Below, piece after piece: positions 8,859 through 18,230 of a stretch of DNA of 35,162 nucleotides. The notes under the pieces are model-generated. The model did not search any database. It was given only the letters and a program-made list of their open reading frames with translations, and was not told where the DNA came from. Origin of the DNA: an uncultured Alphaproteobacteria bacterium. Its GTDB lineage: Bacteria > Pseudomonadota > Alphaproteobacteria > Rhodobacterales > Rhodobacteraceae. The stretch is from assembly GCA_902530595.1 (NCBI GenBank), contig CACAAX010000016.1:1-35162 (forward strand), read 5' to 3'. Position numbers and translations under genes: made by a program. How positions within the stretch are numbered: position 1 is the stretch's first letter; the number at the start of each line of letters is the position of its first letter.

Positions 8859-10113
8859 ACATATTTCTTACAAACTGGATCAGCTTTTCGTAGAAGATGT
8901 AGCTGTAAGCGAGATAGCAAGCAATTTGAGAACCCCATTCTATGTTTATTCACGTACAAGTATAAAGGATAACTTTGATCGGTTTATGAGATCGTTAAAA
9001 GGATTGGATAGTATAATTTGTTACTCAGTCAAAGCTAATTCAAACCTCTCGGTTTTAGAAACTATTGCCAAACTTCAAGGTGGCGCTGATGTTGTTTCAC
9101 TTGGAGAATACCATCGGGCATTAAAAGCAGGAATCGACCAAAAGAGAATTGTATTTTCTGGAGTAGGAAAACAGGATTTTGAAATTGCTGAAGCACTTAA
9201 ATCTTCTCTGTTACAGTTTAATATTGAAAGTGTGTCTGAATTGGAGTCGATCAATAAAATAGCGGTTAGTCTCAATAAGCAGGCACCAATCGCTTTTAGA
9301 GTTAATCCAGACATAGACGCAGGCACGCATGAAAATATTTCAACCGGTAAAGCTGATAATAAATTTGGCATTCCGATTGACAAGGCCAGAGAGGTTTACC
9401 AGTATGCAAACAAACTTGAAAAAATAAAGATTGTGGGTATTGATGTACACATAGGGAGCCAGATAAGTAACTTAAATGCATTTCGCCAAACATTTGAACA
9501 CTTAGCAAAGCTCATTGACGAGCTTAAAAATATCAACATTCATTTAGAAAATATCGATATTGGTGGTGGCTTGGGCATCAAATATACAGATGAGGATTTA
9601 GAACCTGACCTGCAAGAATATAGTGCCCTAGTGAAAAAGATATTAGGACATTTAAATTGTAGAATTATTTTTGAGCCAGGCAGATATATAGTTGGGAATT
9701 GTGGTATTCTAGTAACTAAGGTTCTTTATAAGAAGACATCTCAAAACAAAAATTTTCTTATTACTGACGCAGGTATGAATGACTTTTCTCGAACTGCGTT
9801 ATATGGTGCGACACACAAGTTAATACCCTTAAATAAAAAAAAGAGCGGAAAGACTGGGATCTTTGACGTGGTAGGACCTGTCTGTGAGTCAACTGATACT
9901 TTTCTAAAAAATTATCTTGTAGAAGGAGCAGAAACAGGAGACTTTCTAGCTTTTTTGGATGTCGGCGCATATGGGGCAGTTCTGTCCTCTGAGTACAATA
10001 CAAGACCACTAGTTCCGGAGATTATGGTTTATAATAAACGTTATGAACTCGTTAGATCTAGACCAACTTACAAAGAAATATTTGACAGGGAAACTATGCC
10101 AAATTGGGAATGA
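8851..10113 (+). CDS. lysA: Diaminopimelate decarboxylase
   Basis: Converts meso-diaminopimelate to lysine, with PLP. It is a fold-type III enzyme of 420 residues from ATG 8851. PLP lysine K61 lies in CYSVKANSN; HIGSQI, the glycine loop GGGLGIKY, EPGRYIVGNCG and the active-site cysteine motif CESTD follow in the normal order. I prefer ATG 8851 to ATG 8827 because family members start about ten residues before the ..LFVEDVAV block and because it gives an ATGA-style overlap with the lipoprotein stop. Its 3' end overlaps the convergent zinc-ribbon gene by 20 bases. Confidence 0.95.
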   Translation: MNKHISYKLDQLFVEDVAVSEIASNLRTPFYVYSRTSIKDNFDRFMRSLKGLDSIICYSVKANSNLSVLETIAKLQGGADVVSLGEYHRALKAGIDQKRIVFSGVGKQDFEIAEALKSSLLQFNIESVSELESINKIAVSLNKQAPIAFRVNPDIDAGTHENISTGKADNKFGIPIDKAREVYQYANKLEKIKIVGIDVHIGSQISNLNAFRQTFEHLAKLIDELKNINIHLENIDIGGGLGIKYTDEDLEPDLQEYSALVKKILGHLNCRIIFEPGRYIVGNCGILVTKVLYKKTSQNKNFLITDAGMNDFSRTALYGATHKLIPLNKKKSGKTGIFDVVGPVCESTDTFLKNYLVEGAETGDFLAFLDVGAYGAVLSSEYNTRPLVPEIMVYNKRYELVRSRPTYKEIFDRETMPNWE

Positions 10114-10849
10114 AATCTAGTATCTTCTCAATAGATATTAAAATTATATCTTTGAAAATGGCAGTATAAAGGCTAATTTGTGACAAAATCTCAGGCGCGA
10201 ACGGTACTTCTCTAAGTATATCCTCTAGAAACAAAATAGTAAGGTTATAGGTAAAAAAACTAATTATTATTACGATTGATAAAGTTACTAATAATTTTCG
10301 CCTCTTTGGCTTATTTTCTTTCGGTACCGTCTCTTTATTTTCTGGGTTTGGTTGCTTAGCCTTCTTTAAAAGTTCAGATGACTCTTTGAGTCTTCTCTCA
10401 ATCTCTCTTTCCTTAACATCTCTTTCTTCAATTTCCTCGCTAGTAGTGCTCTCTTGGTTACTTCTAATTTTTGGAAATGTTTTAGAGGGACCTTCGTCCC
10501 CAGATTCGTTACTTTCCTCAATTGTCTCAAATTCAAAAATATGGTCAGCCTCAGTATTTTCATATTTTGAGTCAATCCTATTTTTAAGATTACCAAAACT
10601 ATTTTGAACTTCCTCAAGAGCTAAAGAGTTAAGCTCCATTTTTTCCGATTCTGTGGTTGTATTCTCAGTTTCATTATCACTCTTAGACGCTAATGAGTGG
10701 GCTACTAATCTTTTTGTTTTTTCAAGCTTTTTAAACTTGTCAACCCACGAGCTCCCACATTCAACACAAACAAATTTAACCGTCTTAGTTAGAGACGATC
10801 TCTCATTTACTTTGTATTCAGCATTACAATCAGGGCAGAAAACGTGCAT
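10094..10849 (-). CDS. MJ0042-type zinc-ribbon protein with C-terminal membrane helix
   Basis: A 251-residue protein of unknown function. Residues 1-36 form a zinc ribbon (C5, C8, C28, C31 in CPDC and CVEC), the MJ0042 or zinc_ribbon_5 class. Residues 50-180 are acidic, Ser/Glu/Lys-rich and probably disordered, with a charged likely coiled-coil piece near 138-165. A transmembrane helix lies at about 186-208 (LLVTLSIVIIISFFTYNLTILFL), followed by a 40-residue tail. This fits a family that, from memory, is often found divergent from ftsEX in alphaproteobacteria; here the divergent neighbour is plsC directly. The role may be cell-envelope related, but that is a guess from context. Confidence 0.75.
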   Translation of the reverse strand: MHVFCPDCNAEYKVNERSSLTKTVKFVCVECGSSWVDKFKKLEKTKRLVAHSLASKSDNETENTTTESEKMELNSLALEEVQNSFGNLKNRIDSKYENTEADHIFEFETIEESNESGDEGPSKTFPKIRSNQESTTSEEIEERDVKEREIERRLKESSELLKKAKQPNPENKETVPKENKPKRRKLLVTLSIVIIISFFTYNLTILFLEDILREVPFAPEILSQISLYTAIFKDIILISIEKILDFIPNLA

Positions 10850-10947
10850 AAATTAATATAATTTCCCTAGTCAATAGTCTGTGATAATAAAGTGAAAGTA
10901 TAAATTTTGAAATAAAATTCTGAATTATTAGTAAGAAAGTTCAACAG

Positions 10948-11673
10948 ATGAAGGATAAACTAAAAGATATCAGCACTGGATCAATTATTTACACCCTACT
11001 GGCGGTTATGGGGATATTTCTACTTCCCTATGCCAGCACCTCCAAAGAAAACTGTCTGAAGGTAATCAAATTATACTGTCGAGTAGTATTTTGGATCCTA
11101 AAAAAAGTTTATAATATAGAAATTTTAGTAAGAGGTATTGTGCCAGATAATAACGCATCAATAGTGTGCTCAAAACACCAATCGTTTTTAGATGTTTTGA
11201 TTTTGTTAAATGTCTTACCAGAGCCAAAATTTATTATGAAATCAGAACTATCTTGGGTTCCAATTCTTTCTACATACGCAAGAAAAATTGGATGTGTAAA
11301 TGTTAAAAGAAGCGACAAGACAAGAAGTTGGCATGCATTAAAACAAGCAATAACAAAGGAGGCTCAAAATAAATCGGGTCAGTTAGTAATTTATCCAGAG
11401 GGCACAAGAACTATACCTGGACAAAAAGTAGAATATAAGAAGGGTGTTTTAGTCTTATTCTCTAGCCTTAATCGTCCTCTATATTTAGTTTCGACAAACG
11501 CGGGCGTCGCGTGGTCAAAAAGTGGTAAATTCAAAGAGAATTCCAACGCATCGATAAATTTTATAGAGAAATTGAATTATTCAAAAAAAGGAGATCATAA
11601 TTTGAATTATATCAAGAGCAAGATTGAGGAAGACTCTCAGAAACTTTATAACGAAGAAGTCGCTAGAGACTAG
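10948..11673 (+). CDS. plsC: 1-acyl-sn-glycerol-3-phosphate acyltransferase
   Basis: Transfers an acyl chain to lysophosphatidate to give phosphatidate, the second acylation of phospholipid synthesis, at the inner membrane. It is 241 residues, a normal length. The catalytic HX4D motif is H77-QSFL-D82, and the substrate-binding motif is YPEGTRT at 149-155. A hydrophobic N-terminal segment (about 13-29) and a second stretch near 42-52 would associate it with the membrane. It stands alone on the plus strand, 98 bases from the divergent zinc-ribbon gene, and overlaps accA convergently by 11 bases. Confidence 0.92.
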   Translation: MKDKLKDISTGSIIYTLLAVMGIFLLPYASTSKENCLKVIKLYCRVVFWILKKVYNIEILVRGIVPDNNASIVCSKHQSFLDVLILLNVLPEPKFIMKSELSWVPILSTYARKIGCVNVKRSDKTRSWHALKQAITKEAQNKSGQLVIYPEGTRTIPGQKVEYKKGVLVLFSSLNRPLYLVSTNAGVAWSKSGKFKENSNASINFIEKLNYSKKGDHNLNYIKSKIEEDSQKLYNEEVARD

Positions 11674-12622
11674 ATAAAGAACCCATATTTATATACTTCT
11701 CTGAACGTAGTTTTTTTATTTCTTGTCTGCCTTTTTTCTTGAAAGCGGTAATTTCTTCCAAGAGGGTTTTCTTGACTTCCTCTAAAGCTTTCTTTTTGTC
11801 TCTATGGGCGCCGCCTAAGGGTTCCTTGATCACTTTGTCTACCACACCGATTTTTTTAAGGTGTTGCGCAGTTAACTTAAGTGCATCTGCAGCCTCTCTC
11901 ATTTTATCAGAATTTTTCCAAAGAATAGAAGCGCACCCCTCTGGAGAAATTACAGAATATATAGAATGCTCCAACATTATTAATGTATTTGCGGACGCCA
12001 TCGCTATTGCGCCACCGGAACCTCCCTCACCTATAATAATTGAAATTATAGGAACAGATACTTCTAAGCAGGTTTGAGTGGACCTAGCTATAGCTTCGGC
12101 TTGGCCTCTTTCCTCGGCTCCTTTCCCAGGATAAGCTCCCGGAGTATCAATAAATGTAATTATTGGGAGACCGAATTTGTCAGCTAATTTCATGAGGCGA
12201 GCTGCCTTTCTGTAACCTTCAGGTCTAGCCATTCCAAAATTTCTCTGCAATCTAGTCTCGGTAGAATTACCTTTCTCATGCCCTATTACCACTACTGGAG
12301 TATCTTCTAATCGACCAAGACCTCCAACTATTGCAAGGTCCTCTGCAAAATTTCGGTCCCCGCTTAAAGGAGTATATTCACTTATTATGTAGTTGATATA
12401 GTCGGTAGTGTGTGGTCTATCAGGGTGTCTAGCCACTTGACATTTACGCCAAGGGCTCATGTCAGCATAAAGATTACTGAGTATATCCACAGTTTTACTC
12501 TTTAAAAGCTTTATCTCATTTTTTATATTTTTGCTGCCCGAACTATCTGGTAAACCCTCGAGGTCTGATATCTTGCTTTGAATTTCTGCAAGATCTTTCT
12601 CAAAATCCAGATAAATGGTCAT
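11663..12622 (-). CDS. accA: Acetyl-CoA carboxylase carboxyltransferase subunit alpha
   Basis: Alpha subunit of the carboxyltransferase that moves CO2 from biotin to acetyl-CoA, the first committed step of fatty acid synthesis; it works with AccD, which is not in this window. 319 residues. Recognisable blocks are [40 protein letters not shown] split by normal spacing, [18 protein letters not shown], and [12 protein letters not shown] (the oxyanion glycines), then [14 protein letters not shown]. Its ATG overlaps the TAA of mcl1 by one base (TAATG), so the two are probably translationally coupled. Linking fatty acid synthesis and a malyl-CoA lyase in one transcript is notable. Confidence 0.96.
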   Translation of the reverse strand: MTIYLDFEKDLAEIQSKISDLEGLPDSSGSKNIKNEIKLLKSKTVDILSNLYADMSPWRKCQVARHPDRPHTTDYINYIISEYTPLSGDRNFAEDLAIVGGLGRLEDTPVVVIGHEKGNSTETRLQRNFGMARPEGYRKAARLMKLADKFGLPIITFIDTPGAYPGKGAEERGQAEAIARSTQTCLEVSVPIISIIIGEGGSGGAIAMASANTLIMLEHSIYSVISPEGCASILWKNSDKMREAADALKLTAQHLKKIGVVDKVIKEPLGGAHRDKKKALEEVKKTLLEEITAFKKKGRQEIKKLRSEKYINMGSLSSL

Positions 12623-13587
12623 TAACTTGTATTTTTTATTTTATTATGTTGATCAATTAATACCTTCGCTTGTTTAATTGAGGCTATATCAATTAACTTT
12701 CCATTGAAAACAGCTGCTCCAGCACCTTTAGCTTCTGCAGCTTCCATTGCACTTATGATGCCCTTTGCATTCTCTATTGCTTTCTCAGAAGGGGTAAATA
12801 CTTCATTTGCAAGCTCAACCTGTGAGGGGTGAATAGCCCATTTCCCAGCCATACCAAGGGTAGCGGACCTTTTAGCTTGTGCAATATAGTTTTCTTTATC
12901 GGAAATATCTCCAAATGGGCCATCTACTGGCAGAATTCCATTAGCTCTGCAAGCTGCTATCATAGCAACCATAGGATGGTGCCAGGGATCCATCAACAGT
13001 TTTTCACCGGTTTCGGAGTTCGTATAATATCCTTCTTGAGTTCCGCCAATATTAGTAGTTTGCATTCCCATTGAGGCCGCATAATCGGCGACGCCAAAGC
13101 TCATCGCTACTAGACGGTCACTGGCCAATGCGATCTCATTAATATTTTCAATTCCAGCAGCTGTTTCAATAATTATTTCGAACTTTAGACTTTTATTTCG
13201 CTTGTTTTTCTTTTCCAAAGCAGTAACGAGCGCATCTACCGTGTATATATCGCTAGAATTACCAACTTTGGGTATCATAATGCAGTCTAATCTTTCAATT
13301 GAATTATCGACTAACGACAAAATATCATCGACCCAATACTCCGTATCCAATCCATTTATGCGAACCGACAGAGTCTTATCGGCCCAATCTATATTACTTA
13401 TAGCCTTTGAAATATTTTGTCTCGCTTCCACCTTGCTAGGAGGTGCCACACTATCTTCTAAATCAAGGTTAATGACATCAGCCTGAGAGGAAGCCATTTT
13501 TTCGAAAAGTTCTGGTCTCGAGCCTGGGCCGAATAGCTGGCATCTATTTAATCTTTCAGGAATAGGTGGCTGTATTAAAAAACTCAT
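12622..13587 (-). CDS. mcl1: L-malyl-CoA/beta-methylmalyl-CoA lyase
   Basis: HpcH/HpaI (CitE-like) aldolase of 321 residues. It reversibly cleaves (2R,3S)-beta-methylmalyl-CoA to glyoxylate and propionyl-CoA, and L-malyl-CoA to glyoxylate and acetyl-CoA. The N-terminus ([20 protein letters not shown]), [23 protein letters not shown], the Mg-ligand segment [30 protein letters not shown] and [20 protein letters not shown] match the Rhodobacter-type Mcl1 closely, as I recall it. The length fits Mcl1 better than the shorter malyl-CoA thioesterase Mcl2. A well-formed promoter and AAGGG ribosome-binding site precede it, and its stop overlaps accA. Citrate lyase beta is less likely because no citrate lyase partners are present. 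Confidence 0.9.
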   Translation of the reverse strand: MSFLIQPPIPERLNRCQLFGPGSRPELFEKMASSQADVINLDLEDSVAPPSKVEARQNISKAISNIDWADKTLSVRINGLDTEYWVDDILSLVDNSIERLDCIMIPKVGNSSDIYTVDALVTALEKKNKRNKSLKFEIIIETAAGIENINEIALASDRLVAMSFGVADYAASMGMQTTNIGGTQEGYYTNSETGEKLLMDPWHHPMVAMIAACRANGILPVDGPFGDISDKENYIAQAKRSATLGMAGKWAIHPSQVELANEVFTPSEKAIENAKGIISAMEAAEAKGAGAAVFNGKLIDIASIKQAKVLIDQHNKIKNTS

Positions 13588-13627
13588 TTCAAACCCTTCT
13601 TTTTTTATTCAACTATCAACGGTTGCC

Positions 13628-13656
13628 TATATAATATAGTCTAACAAGAAAATCAA
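13628..13656 (-). promoter_or_regulatory. Predicted sigma-70-type promoter of mcl1-accA
   Basis: On the minus strand a TTGATT (13656-13651) and a TATATA (13633-13628) are separated by 17 bases, a good -35/-10 pair, about 40 bases before the mcl1 ATG. The -10 region overlaps the 13-base palindrome CTATATTATATAG. An AAGGG site at 13596-13600 sits 8 bases before the ATG. The palindrome is AT-only in its core and may simply reflect composition. Confidence 0.5.
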
Positions 13657-13661
13657 AAAAC

Positions 13662-14828
13662 TTACAAAAAAGTTTTAGTTAATCTTTTAATAGCTAAATC
13701 CAATATTTCGGTTCTGCAAGCTATATTAAACCTTGCAAATTTCCCAGAATTTTTGCCAAAACCGCACCCGAAACTGGGGGCAACTCCAGCCTCTTTTACA
13801 AGCATATTTTTCAATTCTAACTCAGTAATATCTAATTGACTAAAATCCACCCACGCAAGATAAGTAGACTCCAGATCAAAGACTTGCAAATTATTTAGCG
13901 ATTTCATAGCGGTAGTAAAAAGACTTTTGTTTTTCTCTAAGTAATGCATAAGCTGATTCAGCCACTCCTGTCCTCCGCTATAAGCTGCTTCCGTCATTAT
14001 CATACCGAACCTATTTGGTGTTTTACCAAAGGCGGCATGTTCTCTATCATAAATTGAACGAAGCTTAGGATTTGGAATTATTGTTGTTCCAGTATGGCAC
14101 CCTGCAATGTTAAATGTCTTAGTAGCGGCTGTAAATATTAGGCTTATTTCTTCTGCTTCGGGAACTGCTTTCAGAAAAGTGGTGTGAGATTTATCTGAAT
14201 AGGTTAAATCATGATGGATTTCGTCCATAAAGATGAGGATTTTATTGTTTCTACAAAACTCTGCTAAAGTGGATAGCGTTTCCGTACTCCAAATTTTGCC
14301 TCCAGGATTATGCGGACTACAAAAAATAATTATTTTTTCTTTACCGGATAAGTTTTTGTCTAGCGCATTAAAATCTACTTCATATTGAGTTTCGACTTTT
14401 TTCAAAGGAATTTCTTTTGCTACTCGTCCATTGTTTTTAATTGTATTAAAAAAAGAGTAATAAATAGGAGAAAAAAGTAATATTTCATCTCCGGGGTCCG
14501 AGAACGCTCGCAAACCCATTCCAATGCCAGAGTTTACTCCGTGCACGATTGAACACCATTCTTCAGAAATATCCCAATCATGTCTATTTTTCATCCACGT
14601 TTTTACAGAATTAATAAAAGACTTGTTGTTGCCATAGTATCCAAAAACGCCGTGCGATACTTCTTTTTCAAGCGCTTTGATTACAGACTTTGGAGGATTA
14701 AAATCCATGTCAGCAACCCACATTGATATGCACGTGTCTTGACTCGTTCCGTATAAACTTTTTAACCCGTCAAACTTTGACAGATTTGCGTGTCTATTAT
14801 CTATATATTTGTCAAAATTAACTATCAT
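13662..14828 (-). CDS. patB: PatB/MalY-type PLP aminotransferase (probable C-S lyase)
   Basis: Fold-type I PLP enzyme of 388 residues. It has the MWVADMDF motif near residue 36-43 that marks the MalY/PatB group, SPHNPGGKIW (NPGG at 174-177), MDEIHHDL (D202, which contacts the pyridine N) and the Schiff-base lysine K237 in AATKTFN. The C-terminal R of the carboxylate-binding RFNIACRTE block is present. Members act as cystathionine beta-lyases, or as C-S lyases on cysteine conjugates, giving pyruvate, ammonia and a thiol. The true substrate cannot be told from sequence. It is upstream of mcl1 on the same strand (74-base gap with a promoter) and divergent from def. Confidence 0.85.
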   Translation of the reverse strand: MIVNFDKYIDNRHANLSKFDGLKSLYGTSQDTCISMWVADMDFNPPKSVIKALEKEVSHGVFGYYGNNKSFINSVKTWMKNRHDWDISEEWCSIVHGVNSGIGMGLRAFSDPGDEILLFSPIYYSFFNTIKNNGRVAKEIPLKKVETQYEVDFNALDKNLSGKEKIIIFCSPHNPGGKIWSTETLSTLAEFCRNNKILIFMDEIHHDLTYSDKSHTTFLKAVPEAEEISLIFTAATKTFNIAGCHTGTTIIPNPKLRSIYDREHAAFGKTPNRFGMIMTEAAYSGGQEWLNQLMHYLEKNKSLFTTAMKSLNNLQVFDLESTYLAWVDFSQLDITELELKNMLVKEAGVAPSFGCGFGKNSGKFARFNIACRTEILDLAIKRLTKTFL

Positions 14829-14898
14829 TTGGTCATCGCGTCATGTATAAGAATTTATTTTACCGTAGTCTAGTATTAATACTCTTTAAAAATTCAAA

Positions 14899-15408
14899 AT
14901 GGCAATTAAAAAAATATTACTTTACCCAAACCCTCTATTGCTTCGAGAATGTGCTAAAATAGAAAAATTTGATGAAAGCCTAGTCAGCCTTTCTAGAGAT
15001 CTTATCGATACTATGTATGATGCGGATGGTGTAGGGTTGGCTGCTCCACAAATAGGTATAAATAAAAGAATATTTGTAATGGATTGCTCTCGAGAAGATG
15101 AAGGAAAAGATTGTAGAATTGTGATTAACCCACAGATAGAGTATCAATCTAAGGAGATTGGCTCATATAAGGAGGGATGCTTGTCTATCCCTGGAATCAC
15201 AGAGGAAATATCAAGGCCAAAAGTTATTAAGGTGGTGTATCAAGATATTAACGGGGTTTTACAAAGAAATACATATGACGATCTGTGGTCGACGTGTTTT
15301 CAGCATGAATTAGATCATTTAAATGGGAAGCTCTTTATAGATCATCTTCGTCCCATGAAAAAGATCCTAGTGAAGAATAAAATTAAAAAATCTTCAAAAA
15401 AGGAATAG
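14899..15408 (+). CDS. def: Peptide deformylase
   Basis: Removes the formyl group from the N-terminal methionine of new proteins; metal-dependent. 169 residues. All three motifs are intact: GVGLAAPQIG (44-53), EGCLSIPG with metal-binding C94, and QHELDH with H136, catalytic E137 and H140. The start follows a 70-base divergent gap from patB. fmt begins 3 bases after its stop, the standard def-fmt operon that pairs formylation of initiator tRNA with later deformylation. Confidence 0.96.
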   Translation: MAIKKILLYPNPLLLRECAKIEKFDESLVSLSRDLIDTMYDADGVGLAAPQIGINKRIFVMDCSREDEGKDCRIVINPQIEYQSKEIGSYKEGCLSIPGITEEISRPKVIKVVYQDINGVLQRNTYDDLWSTCFQHELDHLNGKLFIDHLRPMKKILVKNKIKKSSKKE

Positions 15409-15411
15409 AAA

Positions 15412-16332
15412 ATGAAGATTGTATTCATGGGATCATCTACATTTGCAATTCCATCACTTCGGATTTTAAAACAAGCGCAATTTGATGTGAAAGCGGTATA
15501 TACCCAACCTCCACGAAAAGCAGGTCGTGGTAAGCGGTATAAGGAGGTTCCACTAGCAGAGTTTGCATTCTCTCAAGATTTAAAGGTAGAGCAACCAAAG
15601 ACATTTAATGACCCAGATGCGTTAGCTGTCTTAAAAAGTTACAATCCTGATTTTCTAGTAGTGGTAGCATATGGACTTATTTTACCTAGAGAAGTATTAG
15701 AAATACCAAAAGAATTTTCTATAAATGTCCATGGTTCTTTTTTGCCTTTTTGGAGGGGAGCAGCCCCTATAAATCATGTGATTTTTAATAGAGACCTCTA
15801 CACTGGGGTATCGATCATCAAAATGACTGAGGAATTAGATGCTGGGCCTATATTGCGTCAAGAGAAAATAATGCTTGATCATTCGGAAACCTTTGGGTCG
15901 TTGCATCAAGTTTTGAGCGAGCTCGGGGCGAAAAATCTGTTAAAAACACTAAGTAATATTAATGCAAGTGAGGGAATATTACAAAATGAAAGGATTGTTA
16001 GTTATGCCCCAAAGATTAAAAAATTGGATGCGAAGTTAGACTTCAATAGTCAAGCCTCTGCCTTAGAGGCTAGAATTAGGGGCTTAGCTCCTACACCAGG
16101 TGCCTGGTTTGAATATAAAAAAGAGCGCTTCAAAGTATTTAGTGCTGAAGTCGTGGAAGGTAACGGAAAAGCGGGCTCAATTATTAATGAAAATTTGACT
16201 ATAGCATGTGGGAACAAAGCATTGAATATTCTTGAAATTCAGAGGCAAGGCAAAGACGTTATGAGCGTGAGTGACTTCCTTAGAGGCTTCAAATTCGAAA
16301 AAGGTGACCACGTTAATCAATCAACTCATTAG
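15412..16332 (+). CDS. fmt: Methionyl-tRNA formyltransferase
   Basis: Formylates Met-tRNAfMet using 10-formyl-THF. 306 residues: a Rossmann catalytic domain (1-190) and a C-terminal OB-fold domain (about 205-300). Catalytic residues N105, H107 and D143 are visible in INVHGSFLPFWRGAAPI and EELDAGPI. The N-terminal MKIVFMGSSTFAIPSL and the linker PKI.K.DA are typical. It is immediately downstream of def, and its 3' end overlaps the convergent rnhA by 20 bases. Confidence 0.96.
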   Translation: MKIVFMGSSTFAIPSLRILKQAQFDVKAVYTQPPRKAGRGKRYKEVPLAEFAFSQDLKVEQPKTFNDPDALAVLKSYNPDFLVVVAYGLILPREVLEIPKEFSINVHGSFLPFWRGAAPINHVIFNRDLYTGVSIIKMTEELDAGPILRQEKIMLDHSETFGSLHQVLSELGAKNLLKTLSNINASEGILQNERIVSYAPKIKKLDAKLDFNSQASALEARIRGLAPTPGAWFEYKKERFKVFSAEVVEGNGKAGSIINENLTIACGNKALNILEIQRQGKDVMSVSDFLRGFKFEKGDHVNQSTH

Positions 16333-16780
16333 ATGCTTCTTCACGTCCTTTTACAGCAAGTGAGTCGGCTTTCTCATTTCCGAAAACTCCGGCGTGACCT
16401 TTTACCCATACCCACTCAACATTTTGATTTTTTGTCAAATCCAATAGTTCTTCCCATAATAAGCGATTAGCCACTGGTTTTTTAGAAGCCGTACTCCAAT
16501 TATTTTTAAGCCATCCAAAAATCCATTTTGTTATTCCATCTATAACATATTTACTGTCGGTAAAAATGGTAATTTCGACGTTTTTTCTTTTCAAGCTTTC
16601 TAAAGCTTGTATAGCGGCTGTCAGCTCCATAATTTGATTAGTTGTTTCTTTGTTTTTTCCATAAAGGGCCTCTTCTTTTACGATTTCACCTACCTTATTT
16701 TCAGCAACTAAATAAACACCCCATCCCCCAGGACCTGGGTTTCCGCTACATGCCCCATCGGTATAAGCTTTTACTCTCAT
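16313..16780 (-). CDS. rnhA: Ribonuclease HI
   Basis: Degrades the RNA strand of RNA-DNA hybrids in replication and R-loop removal. 155 residues. The four catalytic acids are in place: D8 (YTDGACSGNPGPGGWG), E52 (MELTAAIQALE), D75 (FTDSKYV) and D139 (GNEKAD), plus the loop H129 (KGHAG). The WIFGWLKNNW basic-protrusion region is present, as in the E. coli type. It lies 3 bases after the DUF3429 gene on the same strand, so is probably co-transcribed with ispH. Confidence 0.96.
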   Translation of the reverse strand: MRVKAYTDGACSGNPGPGGWGVYLVAENKVGEIVKEEALYGKNKETTNQIMELTAAIQALESLKRKNVEITIFTDSKYVIDGITKWIFGWLKNNWSTASKKPVANRLLWEELLDLTKNQNVEWVWVKGHAGVFGNEKADSLAVKGREEASNELID

Positions 16781-16783
16781 CTT

Positions 16784-17215
16784 TTAAATTCGGAAACCCA
16801 TGAAAATTAGCAAAAATACTACTGTAGATGTCATTGGAAATCGTAAGTTAAGCCACCATTCGGGTAACGTTCTGATTTTAAATAATTTTCTTTCCAATTC
16901 TAAAACTATAAGAAACCCCAAAGCAATTACAAAGCTCTGCATGAAAGGTATAGCAATTGATAAAAGTGCTAGTAGTACTGGTATAATACTAAACCAAAGT
17001 AAAAATACTCTCTCCCTGTCAAGTGATGATACGTAGAACACACACCCACTCATAAAAGAAAGGATAAATCCACTATAAATTATTGCAATCCTAATCAACT
17101 CGTCTCTCAAGTTTTCGCTCAGACCGATATTGAAGGTCGAAGCCAGTCCCACCAATATCGGAATGAGCCCGAGCAAACTTGCTAGCAATACGCTTTTTGG
17201 TACTTTATGGAACAT
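16784..17215 (-). CDS. DUF3429 family integral membrane protein
   Basis: A 143-residue protein of unknown function with four probable membrane helices (about 9-27, 38-62, 70-88 plus 89-105, and 124-142). The motif YSGFILSFMSGCVF in helix 2 and PEWWLNLRFPMT before the last helix match the DUF3429 family as I remember it. It sits one base after ispH and 3 bases before rnhA, so the three are likely one transcript. Nothing in the sequence identifies a catalytic site. Position between ispH and rnhA recurs in some alphaproteobacteria, but I cannot derive a role from it. Confidence 0.75.
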   Translation of the reverse strand: MFHKVPKSVLLASLLGLIPILVGLASTFNIGLSENLRDELIRIAIIYSGFILSFMSGCVFYVSSLDRERVFLLWFSIIPVLLALLSIAIPFMQSFVIALGFLIVLELERKLFKIRTLPEWWLNLRFPMTSTVVFLLIFMGFRI

Positions 17216-17216
17216 T

Positions 17217-18173
17217 TTACCTCAATATGGGTGGGACTTTAAACTCAATAGTCTCTTTCTTTGTAGTATCATAAACTAAACTTGTATCAAATTTTTCTTG
17301 GATGCTATTTATAACCTCTTTTACCAGATGATCTGGTGCTGAGGCGCCTGAGGTAATCCCTATAGAATCGGCGACTTTAACTTTTTCCCAGTCTATTTTT
17401 TTATAATTCTCAATTAAGTATGACTTTGCACATCCACTGTTTTTTGCTACATCAACCAGTCTCTGTGAATTAGAGGAGTTGTCTGACCCTACAACCAACA
17501 TTAAATCTACGTGTTTTACAAGTCGCTTGACTTCCTCTTGTCTATTAGTAGTGGCATAGCAGATATCTTCTTTCTTCGGGTTTTCTATTGATGGGAACTT
17601 TTTGTTTAAAGCTAGAGCTATCTCTTTCGTATCATCTACAGAGAGAGTTGTTTGAGTAACATAAGCTAACTTTGGGTACTCAGATGGATCCATTTTCTCA
17701 ACGTCTGCCGTGTTTTCCACCAGTAAAACCTCTCCTTCCGGCAGTTGACCCATAGTACCAATTGTTTCAGGATGTCCACGATGCCCAATCATTATTATTT
17801 TATAACCTTTGTCATAATATCTCTTGATCTCATTATGAACTTTCGTTACCAAGGGACATGTAGCATCTACATATAGCATTTGCCTTTTTTCTGCCTCCTC
17901 TGGTACCATTTTTGGCACACCATGAGCAGAAAATATTACTGGTCGATCTATAGGGCACTCCTTCAACTCCTCTACGAACACAGCTCCCTTTTTTTCAAGG
18001 TCCTGGACAACATGTTTGTTATGGACTATCTCATGCCTGACATAAATGGGTGATCCCCATTTTTTCAACGCTAGCTCTACCATCTCTATCGCTCTGTCAA
18101 CACCAGCACAAAAACCCCTCGGATTAGCTAGGTGTATCTCCTTAACCGCTGAAGTTTTAGGCATATTCGTCAT
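17217..18173 (-). CDS. ispH: 4-hydroxy-3-methylbut-2-enyl diphosphate reductase
   Basis: Final MEP pathway enzyme (LytB), an iron-sulfur enzyme giving IPP and DMAPP. 318 residues. The three cluster cysteines are C22 ([12 protein letters not shown]), C106 ([11 protein letters not shown]) and C205 ([10 protein letters not shown]). The substrate-binding blocks [24 protein letters not shown] and the catalytic E of PE (HPETIGT) are present. The start may be ATG 18173 or the Met at codon 4. It is divergent from folK with 57 bases between. It complements ispE at 3218. Confidence 0.96.
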   Translation of the reverse strand: MTNMPKTSAVKEIHLANPRGFCAGVDRAIEMVELALKKWGSPIYVRHEIVHNKHVVQDLEKKGAVFVEELKECPIDRPVIFSAHGVPKMVPEEAEKRQMLYVDATCPLVTKVHNEIKRYYDKGYKIIMIGHRGHPETIGTMGQLPEGEVLLVENTADVEKMDPSEYPKLAYVTQTTLSVDDTKEIALALNKKFPSIENPKKEDICYATTNRQEEVKRLVKHVDLMLVVGSDNSSNSQRLVDVAKNSGCAKSYLIENYKKIDWEKVKVADSIGITSGASAPDHLVKEVINSIQEKFDTSLVYDTTKKETIEFKVPPILR

Positions 18174-18230
18174 GGGTAAAGCGTATACTTTTTTTAATAA
18201 AAAGACTATCTTTTTAAAAAGCGAGAGAAA

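Noticed and set aside
13628-13640. 13-base palindrome CTATATTATATAG in the mcl1 promoter
   Set aside because: Made almost only of A and T and overlapping a -10 box; such palindromes occur by chance in AT-rich promoters.
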